Origin: a bacterium HR36
Lineage (GTDB): Bacteria > Planctomycetota > Planctomycetia > Gemmatales > HRBIN36
DNA length: 7,262 bases
Direction: 5' to 3'
NCBI GenBank assembly: GCA_002898995.1
Contig: BEIM01000176.1
Span: 1-7,262, forward strand
Below the pieces are notes generated by a model. The model was not told where the DNA came from, did not search any database, and saw only the letters and a list, made by a program, of their open reading frames with translations. Below, piece by piece: positions 1 to 6,412 of this stretch (positions are counted from its first letter, which is position 1; every line of letters starts with the position of its first letter). A program made the position numbers and the translations under genes.

Positions 1-280
1 GCTCGAGAATGTTTAGCAGACGGCCGCCGAACTCGCGCACCAGCCGTTCATGATCGGCCTGCGGGTCGGCGCCAAATAGGCTGAGCCGGAAGCCCCCCTT
101 TCCCTGGACCGCACCATGACAGGCCCCAGCATTGCACCCAAGCCGGCTAAACAGCGGCACGATATGGCGGCTAAACAGCGGCTCGGTCGGCACTGAAGCG
201 ACATCAACCGTCTGGGCACGCCCTAGCACTGGCAGCCCCAGCATAGCAGGGGCTATCAGCAACAGAGACCAGCGAAGCAT
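1..280 (-). CDS. DUF1549/DUF1553-type planctomycetal secreted protein, N-terminal part only (runs off the left edge)
   Basis: The minus strand is open from an ATG at 278-280 to the window edge, giving the first 93 residues. Residues 1-22 form a signal peptide (MLRWSLLLIAPAML core, likely cleaved near GRA-QT), so the protein is exported. At residues 44-56 comes FSRLGCNAGACHG and then a GGFRLSLFGADP segment (62-73); this pair marks the start of the large planctomycetal proteins that carry DUF1549 and DUF1553 further on. Cys49 and Cys54-His55 make a CX4CH arrangement, a variant of the CXXCH haem-binding motif; haem binding is not shown. The start is supported by GAAGGG at 288-293, seven bases upstream. 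It lies 63 bases after the FecR-WD40 gene on the same strand and is probably the third gene of that operon. The family's biochemical role is poorly defined; links to polymer degradation have been proposed. The C-terminal domains are outside the window, so the full family call is inferred from the N-terminus. Confidence 0.85.
   Translation of the reverse strand, partial: MLRWSLLLIAPAMLGLPVLGRAQTVDVASVPTEPLFSRHIVPLFSRLGCNAGACHGAVQGKGGFRLSLFGADPQADHERLVREFGGRLLNILE
144..181. repeat. 14-bp direct repeat inside the DUF1549-type gene
   Basis: The 14 bases cggctaaacagcgg occur at 144-157 and again at 168-181, exactly 24 bases apart. The period is a multiple of three, so the frame is kept and the protein reads PLFSR-HIV-PLFSR just before the CX4CH motif. 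It looks like a small in-frame duplication, or convergence of two similar LFSR segments. Confidence 0.7.
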
Positions 281-343
281 GGGAAATCCCTTCGTCAGGC
301 AGGGTGATTGGCAGGTGGGTGGAGGAGCGAAAGACCAATTCGT

Positions 344-2281
344 TTATTCTGTTCCACAGCAGGCAGAGAGGTAACACGTTTTTTCCCGATCCAGTTCCGC
401 AGAAACAACGGAATAACTGTTTCCTGCCTCTGAGGTGGCCGGCCGGCAGCCACCGGCTGAGGCAGAGAAAAGCTCACGTCCTGGCGGGCGGATCTTTCTT
501 CCTCCAGCCACTTTCCACAGCTTGACCGTTCGGTCAAAACTGGCGGTCGCCAGCCAAACACCGTCGGGTGACAGGGCCACTGCCAGGCCCTCGAAACCGA
601 TCGCTGCTCGGTGCCCCCTGAGCATGCCGTATTCCCGTCCACTACTCAGGTCCCAGAAACGCACTGTGGCATCGGCGCTGCCACTGACTAACGTCTGACC
701 GTCGGTGCTATAGGCCAGCGAAGTCACGGCGCGTTGGTGCCCCCGGAGAGTGGTGTGGATCGCTTGGCTCGCCACGTCCCACAAGCGAATGTCTCCCGGC
801 TGGCGGATGCGCGGATCGACTGGGCCAGTGGCAATGGCCAGCGTCTGACCATCGGGTGCGAAAACCAGGGAGCGAACTACTAGGGCGGGGACCATCAGGA
901 TCCTTGTCTTTTCCGTCCTTGTTTCCATGTCCCAAATGGCCACGGACTTGTCCCAGCTCCCCGAGGCCAGCAGCTTGCCATCAGGAGTGAAGGCCAGGGA
1001 AGTGACGCCGGATACATGCGCGTGCACCGTCCAGGCTAACCCACCCGTCTTCACGTCCCACATTTCGAGTTCGCCGCCCAGCTCGCGAGTGCCCTTGCCC
1101 ACGGCTAACGCTTGGCCATCAGGGGAAAACGCCAGGCAGCTAACCCGCCGTTGGCCTCTCGTTTCCAGCACCCGGAGCAGTTTGCCGGTAGCTGTCTCGT
1201 AAAGTAGCACCTTGCCCCATTCGCCCGCGGCTAGTAGCTGGCTGTCCGGCGAGATGGCGACACACCGATCTCCCGATAGTTCTAGGGGCACGGCGCAATC
1301 GGGAGGGCCGAGCCGGACCCCGGGGCCGCCGCGTACGTGCGTCGCGGCCGCAAGCAAGTTGCCATCCGGGGAGAAGGCGACCGAAACGGCGTCGGTGAAC
1401 CCAGGCGGGAACGTGCTCCACACCTTGGCGTCACCCGCGAAGAACCGAGCGGCGTAGACTTCATCGCCTGCAACCGCGACGTACTCTCCGCCCTTCAGCC
1501 GGAGCGTTTTGCCTGTGGCAGCGTGAGTGAACGACGCCTCGCCCAGCACTACCACGACTCCCAATGCCTCGGAAACGTGCAGGGCGGTCTGATCCGCTTC
1601 GGCAACCACAACACCCAGGGGGGTCTGCACGGCAAACTTTTTTCGTCTTATGATCTGGCTAACTTCGATTGCCAATTCCCCCTGCTCCAGGATTATGGTC
1701 GGTCTGCCGTTGGCTTCATCCGCCTCGGTGGCAGTGACCAGGGTTGTGCCGCCTCCCAGGTTTATCCGGATAGCGTCTGCAATGTGGATCACGGCTTCGC
1801 TGTCGGCACCCTGCGTGGCTACGCCTTGGCCGCGGACCAACTTCTGCCCTGCATGCGCTGGCAGCCTTTGCTCCTTGCTGACCACGAACGCCTCGCCCTG
1901 GACCTGCACAATGTGGCCCCAGCCGGGATCAGGTTCTGCCAGCTGGGAATGGTACCACAAGATGCCGCCCAACGCCACCAGCAACACCGCTGCCAGGCCC
2001 GTCAGATAAGCGATGCGGCGTCTCTTCGATGGCAGGGCGGCGCGGGAGAAAGGGCTGGGCAGGCTTACCGACGCTGTTTCCGCCCGTTCCGGTCCCGCCA
2101 TCACTGATCCGGCAGCCCCTTGCGCTCTCGCCCATTCCAAAAGTACACCCGTCAGCAACAAACTGGCGGCAGCCTGAGCACGGCCCGCCGGGCTGGCGAG
2201 AAGTTGTTTCAGTTCCATCAGTTCCTGCTCGGTGATACTCCGATCTTCCCAGAGAAGGAGCAGCTCATCTAGCCGGCTCAT
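344..2281 (-). CDS. Transmembrane FecR-domain protein with a seven-repeat WD40 propeller, putative anti-sigma/sensor
   Basis: This is a 645-residue protein. Residues 1-55 are helical and charged (LDELLLLWEDRSITEQEL), like the cytoplasmic N-terminus of planctomycetal FecR-type regulators. KRRR at 86-89 precedes a hydrophobic span at about 90-110 (AYLTGLAAVLLVALGGILWY); by the positive-inside rule the rest lies outside the cytoplasmic membrane. Residues about 122-272 resemble a FecR domain (GHIVQVQGEAFVV, then ILEQGELAIEV and FAVQTPLGVVVAEA). Seven WD40-type repeats follow at about 294-590, with SPDG-type turns near 304, 345, 386, 433, 475, 527 and 571 and WD or WK ends such as IWD, LWD, FWD and LWK. 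A 55-residue tail without repeats ends the protein. The gene starts 4 bases after the sigma factor stop with GGAG seven bases upstream, so the two are very likely co-transcribed and translationally coupled. FecR proteins are known to control ECF sigma factors; that this one controls its neighbour is inference. No catalytic residues are seen. Confidence 0.92.
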   Translation of the reverse strand: MSRLDELLLLWEDRSITEQELMELKQLLASPAGRAQAAASLLLTGVLLEWARAQGAAGSVMAGPERAETASVSLPSPFSRAALPSKRRRIAYLTGLAAVLLVALGGILWYHSQLAEPDPGWGHIVQVQGEAFVVSKEQRLPAHAGQKLVRGQGVATQGADSEAVIHIADAIRINLGGGTTLVTATEADEANGRPTIILEQGELAIEVSQIIRRKKFAVQTPLGVVVAEADQTALHVSEALGVVVVLGEASFTHAATGKTLRLKGGEYVAVAGDEVYAARFFAGDAKVWSTFPPGFTDAVSVAFSPDGNLLAAATHVRGGPGVRLGPPDCAVPLELSGDRCVAISPDSQLLAAGEWGKVLLYETATGKLLRVLETRGQRRVSCLAFSPDGQALAVGKGTRELGGELEMWDVKTGGLAWTVHAHVSGVTSLAFTPDGKLLASGSWDKSVAIWDMETRTEKTRILMVPALVVRSLVFAPDGQTLAIATGPVDPRIRQPGDIRLWDVASQAIHTTLRGHQRAVTSLAYSTDGQTLVSGSADATVRFWDLSSGREYGMLRGHRAAIGFEGLAVALSPDGVWLATASFDRTVKLWKVAGGRKIRPPGRELFSASAGGCRPATSEAGNSYSVVSAELDREKTCYLSACCGTE

Positions 2282-2285
2282 GACT

Positions 2286-2852
2286 TCACTCCGCGGAGCG
2301 TAGTTTGCGATTCACACACTCTTGCAACGCCAGGCGCACCCGACACAAGGCCATCTTCAGACCGCCGACCGAGCGACCCAGACGCTCGGCCATCGTCGCG
2401 AACGACAGCCCCTCGTCGTACTTCATCCGCAAGAGCTGCCGCGATCGATCCGGCAGCTGGTCAATGCATTCCAGCAGCGCCTGTCGCTGATCGCTCCAAT
2501 CCTCGGGTTGCTCGTTGAGGGCCTGCTCGACCAGGTGGAGCAGTTCAGTGTCGGCCACGATCTTGCTCACGCGTTTTTCGCGCCAGTAATGGAGGATCAG
2601 ATTTTTTGCCACCGCACGACACCAGCGGGCTGGGTCGTCAATCGCCTGTCCCCGCTCTATGGCTTCCTGCAACCGAATCCAGACTTCCTGAAAGATGTCC
2701 TCGCTCGCAGCTAGATCGCGGACCATGGTATAGATGAACCCCATCAGGGTATGGCGTTCGGCAACAAAGCGAGTTGACAGAGCTTTAAGCAAATCGGACT
2801 TCATAAAGTATTGTTCCCCAGGAGGGAAAAAGGTAACAGTCGTCGCGGGCAT
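2286..2852 (-). CDS. ECF-like sigma-70 family RNA polymerase sigma factor
   Basis: With the ATG at 2850-2852 the protein has 188 residues. Sigma region 2 spans about residues 20-95, with the DLAASEDIFQEVWIRLQEA core (46-64) that contacts core polymerase and an HYWREKR segment (88-94) at the region 2 end. Sigma region 4 spans about 125-180, with LDQLP-like IDQLPDRSRQLLRMKY and then a helix-turn-helix (GLSFATMAERLGRSVGGLKM, 148-167) that would read the -35 element. Regions 1 and 3 are absent, as in ECF factors of this size. It most resembles the sigma type common in Planctomycetota and Verrucomicrobia. The start is uncertain: ATG at 2802-2804 (172 residues) best fits the family N-terminus; ATG at 2850-2852 has a purine-rich AGAGAAG upstream; TTG at 2931-2933 (215 residues) has GGAGG eight bases upstream, but its extra residues look non-coding. 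The next gene encodes a FecR membrane protein, the likely regulator. Confidence 0.92.
   Translation of the reverse strand: MPATTVTFFPPGEQYFMKSDLLKALSTRFVAERHTLMGFIYTMVRDLAASEDIFQEVWIRLQEAIERGQAIDDPARWCRAVAKNLILHYWREKRVSKIVADTELLHLVEQALNEQPEDWSDQRQALLECIDQLPDRSRQLLRMKYDEGLSFATMAERLGRSVGGLKMALCRVRLALQECVNRKLRSAE
2289..2292 (-). promoter_or_regulatory. Ribosome binding site of the FecR-WD40 gene, inside the end of the sigma gene
   Basis: On the minus strand GGAG ends seven bases before the ATG of the FecR-WD40 gene. It lies in the last codons of the sigma gene, whose TGA (2286-2288) is only 4 bases from that ATG. Ribosomes ending the sigma gene could restart directly, which would hold the two proteins in a fixed ratio. 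Confidence 0.6.
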
Positions 2853-2885
2853 CCCTACTTCTCTTATGCAGACCAGACCTGCTGG

Positions 2886-2909
2886 AAATGTGCAAATGTG
2901 CAGATGTAC
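2886..2909. repeat. Three tandem 8-bp units upstream of the sigma gene
   Basis: Two identical units aaatgtgc (2886-2893 and 2894-2901) are followed by a third with two changes, agatgtac (2902-2909). The 8-bp period is not a multiple of three, which argues against selection as protein-coding sequence and favours the shorter sigma start codons. The units lie 34 to 57 bases upstream of the 2852 start, where an operator or a promoter spacer could sit. No regulator is identified. Confidence 0.5.
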
Positions 2910-2926
2910 CTGCTCCTTACCGTTCC
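2902..2926 (-). promoter_or_regulatory. Possible ECF-type promoter of the sigma operon
   Basis: The minus strand has GGAAC at 2922-2926, the usual -35 core of many ECF sigma factors, then 16 bases and ATCT at 2902-2905 as a weak -10 candidate. This would place transcription start near 2895, upstream of the ATG starts at 2852 and 2804 but downstream of the TTG start at 2933. A second GGAAC lies just upstream of the 2804 start. A five-base match is weak evidence, so this is only a candidate for autoregulation. Confidence 0.2.
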
Positions 2927-2988
2927 CGATCAAACTTCATCCCTCCGTCCGGGTGCAGTGTCTCCCATACGCCCGAAGTGCGAGGTTT

Positions 2989-3198
2989 TTAGGGTTTCTC
3001 GCGAGCAGAGAGTCGGAGCTCGTTGCGCGTGGGTCTTCGTCGCACACCCGTATTTGCGATAAACCGCCACGCACATTTGATGGCGTGCTTAGCCAGGCCT
3101 TGATGTGGTCCGGCTAACAGTGTGCCCAGTACCGCCAAATTCACGTGACCGACCCAAAAGGCCCCGGCCAAGAGGTCGGCGAGAGTAGGAAGCTGCCA
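2989..3198 (-). pseudogene. Decayed IS4-like transposase fragment, N-terminal region
   Basis: The frame reads WQLPTLADLLAGAFW, then VGHVNLAVLGTLLAGPHQ and GLAKHAIKCAWRFIANTGV. This pattern (LADLL, NLA, an AKH-IK-WRF-AN block) matches my recollection of the N-terminal part of IS4-type DDE transposases. A TGA at 3199-3201 closes the frame upstream. After TGV the similarity stops and the frame runs through unrelated residues (RRRPTRNELRLSAREKP) to a stop at 2989-2991. Only about 50 of the usual 350-400 or so residues remain, with none of the catalytic DDE residues, so it cannot be active. I saw no inverted repeats or target duplication around it. It lies in the gap upstream of the sigma operon. 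The call rests on motif memory, not on an alignment. Confidence 0.55.
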
Positions 3199-3201
3199 TC
3201 A

Positions 3202-3515
3202 GTGCACGTCCACATGTCGAGCCCTTGCTCGTGGCGTTGTTATTCGCTGGTATGGAGTTGCAGTTCGTAAACGTGTAGGCAAGGCAACGCTAAGCCAAGT
3301 CAGGACGTCGGTGGCTGTCACAGTGCGCCTTCCTTGTATCAGGGAACTTCTCAAAGTCGAAAATTACATAACTCGTTAGCGAAGAACCACTTGGAAGACA
3401 TCCCCAAGTTGTTCCACCCGCAGGGAAAAGTGGGGATAAGTCAGTGGTGCGGAGCCTGAAGAGAGTTAGATAATCAGAGCACCAGCAGAAGGCGTTGAAC
3501 ATCTTGGCTTCCTAT
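3202..3515. other. Intergenic stretch without a recognisable gene
   Basis: About 310 bases separate the transposase fragment from the hairpin at the end of the lipoprotein gene. A 70-codon open frame on the minus strand (3290-3502, starting MFNAFCWCSDYLTLF) has no familiar motif, no clear ribosome site and a composition unlike its neighbours, so it is not called as a gene. No tRNA, strong promoter or repeat was seen. It may be remains of inserted DNA. Confidence 0.5.
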
Positions 3516-3578
3516 GCCCGCCTGGACATATGAGTGCTGGCTATAGTCGGGCTAGCGGGTGACCTTCACCAGGCGGGC
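3516..3578 (-). other. Inverted repeat straddling the stop codon of the lipoprotein gene
   Basis: gcccgcctgg at 3516-3525 is the exact reverse complement of ccaggcgggc at 3569-3578, giving a 10-bp GC-rich stem with a 43-base loop. Immediately beside the right arm, ggtga (3558-3562) and tcacc (3566-3570) form a competing small stem with a 3-base loop. The TAG at 3552-3554 lies in the large loop. There is no T-run after it on the minus strand, so a simple intrinsic terminator is unlikely; a 3'-end stabilising fold, or part of a factor-dependent terminator, is possible. Confidence 0.4.
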
Positions 3579-4889
3579 GGTGAGTTTGATGTCATCTAGG
3601 CCACGCAACTCGCTGGCAACCACCAGGAAAGTGCTGCGAGGTCCAGCGCAAACGGCGGGCAAGATGATATCTTTGCCAGCTTCAATGGCGATAGGGAATC
3701 CTCCTTTGCTGTTGCCGTGAACGAGCCGTGGGGTGTCGCCTGCGGCGAGGAGCCAACCGACTATGCCCATCTGACTGCGATCGGTTAAGCTGGTCTTGCG
3801 AGCATCGGCGGGACGGAGGCTTTCCATGACCAGAAGAAAATGTTCCTCATCGCTAGCCAGGGCAACATGCGCAGGGGCGTAATAGGCTGTTTTGCTCATT
3901 AGGCCATCTATTTCCACTGATGTTTTGCTCAGTGAGCCGGTGGGTGCAATGGCCCACAGTGTTGCCGCATAAGGATTCCTTCCGCCGAAGCTTTCGACGT
4001 CTCGAACCAGCGTTAAAAACTTTCCTCCGCTACCAGCCACGGGCGACCAGCGGGCTGTGACCTTATTACCGAGCGAACGATTATTGTTGCCTTTGCTAGG
4101 TGGCAAGGGACCGGCTTTCCGTTGGCCGCTTTGCCCGTCAAGCACCAGAAAATTCAGGAAGTTCTTGCCCCATTTGATAAAGGTAGTTTCCATGAAAACC
4201 ACGACTACCGTATCTCCGCTCGCTGCGATACAGGGATGACTTGCCTGGTAATAGCGGTTGCTGGTCAGCTCGACGGGTTGGGCAGTCAGCGGTTTGCCCT
4301 CACGGGACAGGCGCGTGGCGAACAAGCTGTACCCGGTACCGGGTGTGTTTGGCAAACCAGAGCCGCTAAATGCAGCCCAAACTACGTGATAACTCCCGCT
4401 AGCAAACGCAACGGAAGGTTGGCATTGATTATGTTCGCCTCCAGCCAGCACAAAAGGCTTGCCGCGAATCTGACCATCCTGAGCGACCAAGCAAGCATAC
4501 ACATCCCAGTCTTTACCGTTGCAGGCGTCGGCCCACACAACGAGCCAATCCTGGCCGTCAGAGGCTACTTTGGGCTCACTGCGCAAGCCTTTTCCGGTGG
4601 CGATGCGGATTCCTGCTGGGTCGAGTGACGTCCCATCCGCAGCAATTCTTGCACACCAGATTTCTGTGCCATCCTCGTTGAGACACCCCTCACGCCAGGC
4701 GACTAGCCAGGCGCGGGCGGTTTCCGACCAGGCCGCGGAGGCCCAAGTTTGCGCTCGTGTGCCGCTTACTTTCGGGGCTACTTCCACCGGGTCAGTAACC
4801 CGGACCTTCATTTGCTCGGGTGCTGCGTGTCCCGCACAACCGCTGACCGCTATGACTATCAGGCCACTCAACCAGAATCGACCAGGCAT
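3552..4889 (-). CDS. Lipoprotein with about seven propeller-like repeats, function unknown
   Basis: This 445-residue protein starts with a lipoprotein signal: a hydrophobic stretch (LSGLIVIA) and lipobox VSGC, with Cys18 as the lipid site. It should be anchored to a membrane, facing outward. The rest is built of imperfect 45-60 residue repeats of the form P-x-VA-S-x4-W-L-V-V-W, then a D-x-Y-A-C-L-V-A-type strand, then a DG turn. Copies begin near residues 49, 105, 157, 218, 284, 338 and 410 (for example PKVASDGQDWLVVWADA and PSVAFASGSYHVVWAAF). Seven such units suggest a seven-bladed beta-propeller, which is my inference. No enzyme motif is seen, so a binding or scaffold role is more likely. 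GGAGGG at 4897-4902, seven bases before the ATG, supports the start. It follows the NHL-like gene by 127 bases on the same strand and is followed by about 700 bases without an intact gene. I do not recognise a named family. Confidence 0.85.
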   Translation of the reverse strand: MPGRFWLSGLIVIAVSGCAGHAAPEQMKVRVTDPVEVAPKVSGTRAQTWASAAWSETARAWLVAWREGCLNEDGTEIWCARIAADGTSLDPAGIRIATGKGLRSEPKVASDGQDWLVVWADACNGKDWDVYACLVAQDGQIRGKPFVLAGGEHNQCQPSVAFASGSYHVVWAAFSGSGLPNTPGTGYSLFATRLSREGKPLTAQPVELTSNRYYQASHPCIAASGDTVVVVFMETTFIKWGKNFLNFLVLDGQSGQRKAGPLPPSKGNNNRSLGNKVTARWSPVAGSGGKFLTLVRDVESFGGRNPYAATLWAIAPTGSLSKTSVEIDGLMSKTAYYAPAHVALASDEEHFLLVMESLRPADARKTSLTDRSQMGIVGWLLAAGDTPRLVHGNSKGGFPIAIEAGKDIILPAVCAGPRSTFLVVASELRGLDDIKLTARLVKVTR

Positions 4890-4985
4890 GGTTCAGCCCT
4901 CCGCGTCATCGGATTCGAATATCGGTGCAATGTTAGATGTTTTTGTGGTCATGCTAATTACGAGCGCCACCGACCACTGTGCATG

Positions 4986-5014
4986 GACACAGCCGTGCTT
5001 GGCGTCGCTGTGTC
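4986..5014 (-). other. Hairpin just downstream of the NHL-like gene stop
   Basis: gacacagc (4986-4993) and gctgtgtc (5007-5014) are perfect reverse complements, an 8-bp stem with a 13-base loop, starting two bases after the TGA at 5017-5019. Such a position suits a transcript-end or mRNA-protecting structure between the two genes. No T-run follows on the minus strand, so intrinsic termination is not supported. Confidence 0.45.
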
Positions 5015-5016
5015 AG

Positions 5017-6363
5017 TCAAGGAAGTTTCTGCAAAGTAGGTTTGTTCCAGTCGATGGGACCGACGCGCCAGACCCAGGCATCGCCGCCTCCCATAGAGTA
5101 CAGTTGGTAAAAATAGCCCCCAGGCGCCATCACCCAGCCGCGTCCCCAGGCAGGAGCCTTATCAGCCGGGCACTCTTGCCAGGTTAATTCGCCGCCACCA
5201 GCTGCTCTCTTTGTCGGAAACTCGCGCCATTCGCCATCCTTGCAAAGCGTGGCGACGCGACCATCCTTGAGTCGGCGCAATAGGGCATCGTCCACCGCAG
5301 TCAGGAGGACGACACCCTGGGGATACGCTCCTCCCCCTGCTAATAGCGGTCCTCCAAAAAACGCAGTTTGGTTCAGGGCATCGCCGTCGAACGCTTTGTC
5401 CACACTGCCCCGCGGATTCGTCGCCAGCAATTCCACTTGCTTGCCATCCGGCGTTACCTTGAGCACGCATCCAATCGGATAGGTTTCCTGATACGTATTT
5501 AGGATAAAACTGCCGTCGGGCCAAAAGCCCATTCGTTGAGGCGGCTGGGTAACAGGTCGGCCTTGCCTTAACGTCTTCCATACTTCGGCGCCCATATACT
5601 GGGAAGCAGTCAGGACACAGGTCAGCGTCCCCTGGCGATCATCGTACACCCAGACGTTGCCTTCTGAATGAAGCACTACTTCCGTTTTGCCGTTAGCCAA
5701 CTCGCGCTTGTTTACGAAGGGCAAGCGTGGAAACCGGACATTTTTAGCGGGGACCGATTGACCCACCGTCGTAGGTGGCAGATTTGTTCCCGTGCCCGCG
5801 ATGATGCGAAACCACCAACGCCCGCCTTTCTCTTTGTTGCGCCAGATTTTGTAAATGGCGTTATCCAAACCTGTGCCATGACCCCCACGGGTAATGAGGT
5901 AGCCGAGGGGCTGGCCATCTGGGCCATCCTTGAGCGGTGAGCCGACGGCCACACACGTGGAAACCGGATTGCCAATACCGCCAGCTCGCTGCAAATGCGG
6001 AATGAATGCCGCTGGACCTTCTTCCGCCGGGAGCGAACCTTGCCAATAGTCCGCACCGGCAATGGTCTGAACCGTACCATCTATACGCGCTACACGCAGA
6101 CAGCCATCTCCCTGTGCGGGAACAAAATAGAGATTCCCTTCATCATCTACCGACGCCGCTTTCGTGACCGCCGACATCGCTTCCTTACTTGGGCCATCCA
6201 GGTAGCCTTCCACGCAGCAAAAGGCGAAATGTTCGTATTTCGGCCAACGGGCTGCTGCGGTGTTATTTTGCGCTGGCGACTGCGCCGCCAGTTCCACATC
6301 GCTCGACGTCGCAGCGCTCAGCAATAGGCCGCACGTGAGTATTGCCACTGCCGGCTTCATCAT
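5017..6363 (-). CDS. Secreted NHL-repeat-like beta-propeller protein, function unknown
   Basis: This 448-residue protein has a signal peptide (MMKPAVAILTCGLLLSAATS) and no lipobox, so it is probably released into the periplasm or beyond. The mature part opens with a conserved-looking FCCVEGYLDGP segment (48-58) and then NHL-type units: VDDEGNLYFVPAQGDGCLRV followed by DGTVQTIAG (72-103), IYKIWRN with RIIAGTG (170-192), NGKTEVVLHSEGNVWVYDD (224-242), MGFWPDGSFILNT (278-290) and VLKVTPDGKQVELLA (300-314). The pattern of a DG turn, an N-x-Y/W-V strand and an IAG close is known from six-bladed NHL propellers. There is no CXXCH and no clear catalytic set; Cys49 and Cys50 are adjacent. The start is backed by GGGGAG five bases upstream of the first of two ATGs (6361-6363); the second ATG (6358-6360) is equally possible. 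It lies 59 bases after the 6423-7082 gene and upstream of the lipoprotein gene, probably one transcription unit. Confidence 0.87.
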   Translation of the reverse strand: MMKPAVAILTCGLLLSAATSSDVELAAQSPAQNNTAAARWPKYEHFAFCCVEGYLDGPSKEAMSAVTKAASVDDEGNLYFVPAQGDGCLRVARIDGTVQTIAGADYWQGSLPAEEGPAAFIPHLQRAGGIGNPVSTCVAVGSPLKDGPDGQPLGYLITRGGHGTGLDNAIYKIWRNKEKGGRWWFRIIAGTGTNLPPTTVGQSVPAKNVRFPRLPFVNKRELANGKTEVVLHSEGNVWVYDDRQGTLTCVLTASQYMGAEVWKTLRQGRPVTQPPQRMGFWPDGSFILNTYQETYPIGCVLKVTPDGKQVELLATNPRGSVDKAFDGDALNQTAFFGGPLLAGGGAYPQGVVLLTAVDDALLRRLKDGRVATLCKDGEWREFPTKRAAGGGELTWQECPADKAPAWGRGWVMAPGGYFYQLYSMGGGDAWVWRVGPIDWNKPTLQKLP

Positions 6364-6412
6364 GTTCTCTCCCCTGCGTGTGATATTCCAGTTTTACCCC
6401 AAAAAAGCATTA

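Noticed and set aside
1337..2107. 256-codon open frame on the plus strand
   Set aside because: It lies fully antisense to the FecR-WD40 gene, has no recognisable domain or ribosome site, and its composition fits a mirror frame of a GC-rich gene.
3290..3502. 70-codon minus-strand frame in the gap
   Set aside because: No motif, no clear ribosome site; noted only as part of the empty stretch.
4519..5187. 222-codon open frame on the plus strand
   Set aside because: It overlaps the start of the lipoprotein gene and the end of the NHL-like gene in antisense, and shows no domain or signal.
5728..5966. 13-bp direct repeat cgtggaaaccgga within the NHL-like gene
   Set aside because: The two copies are read in different frames and encode unrelated residues, so a chance match is the simplest reading.
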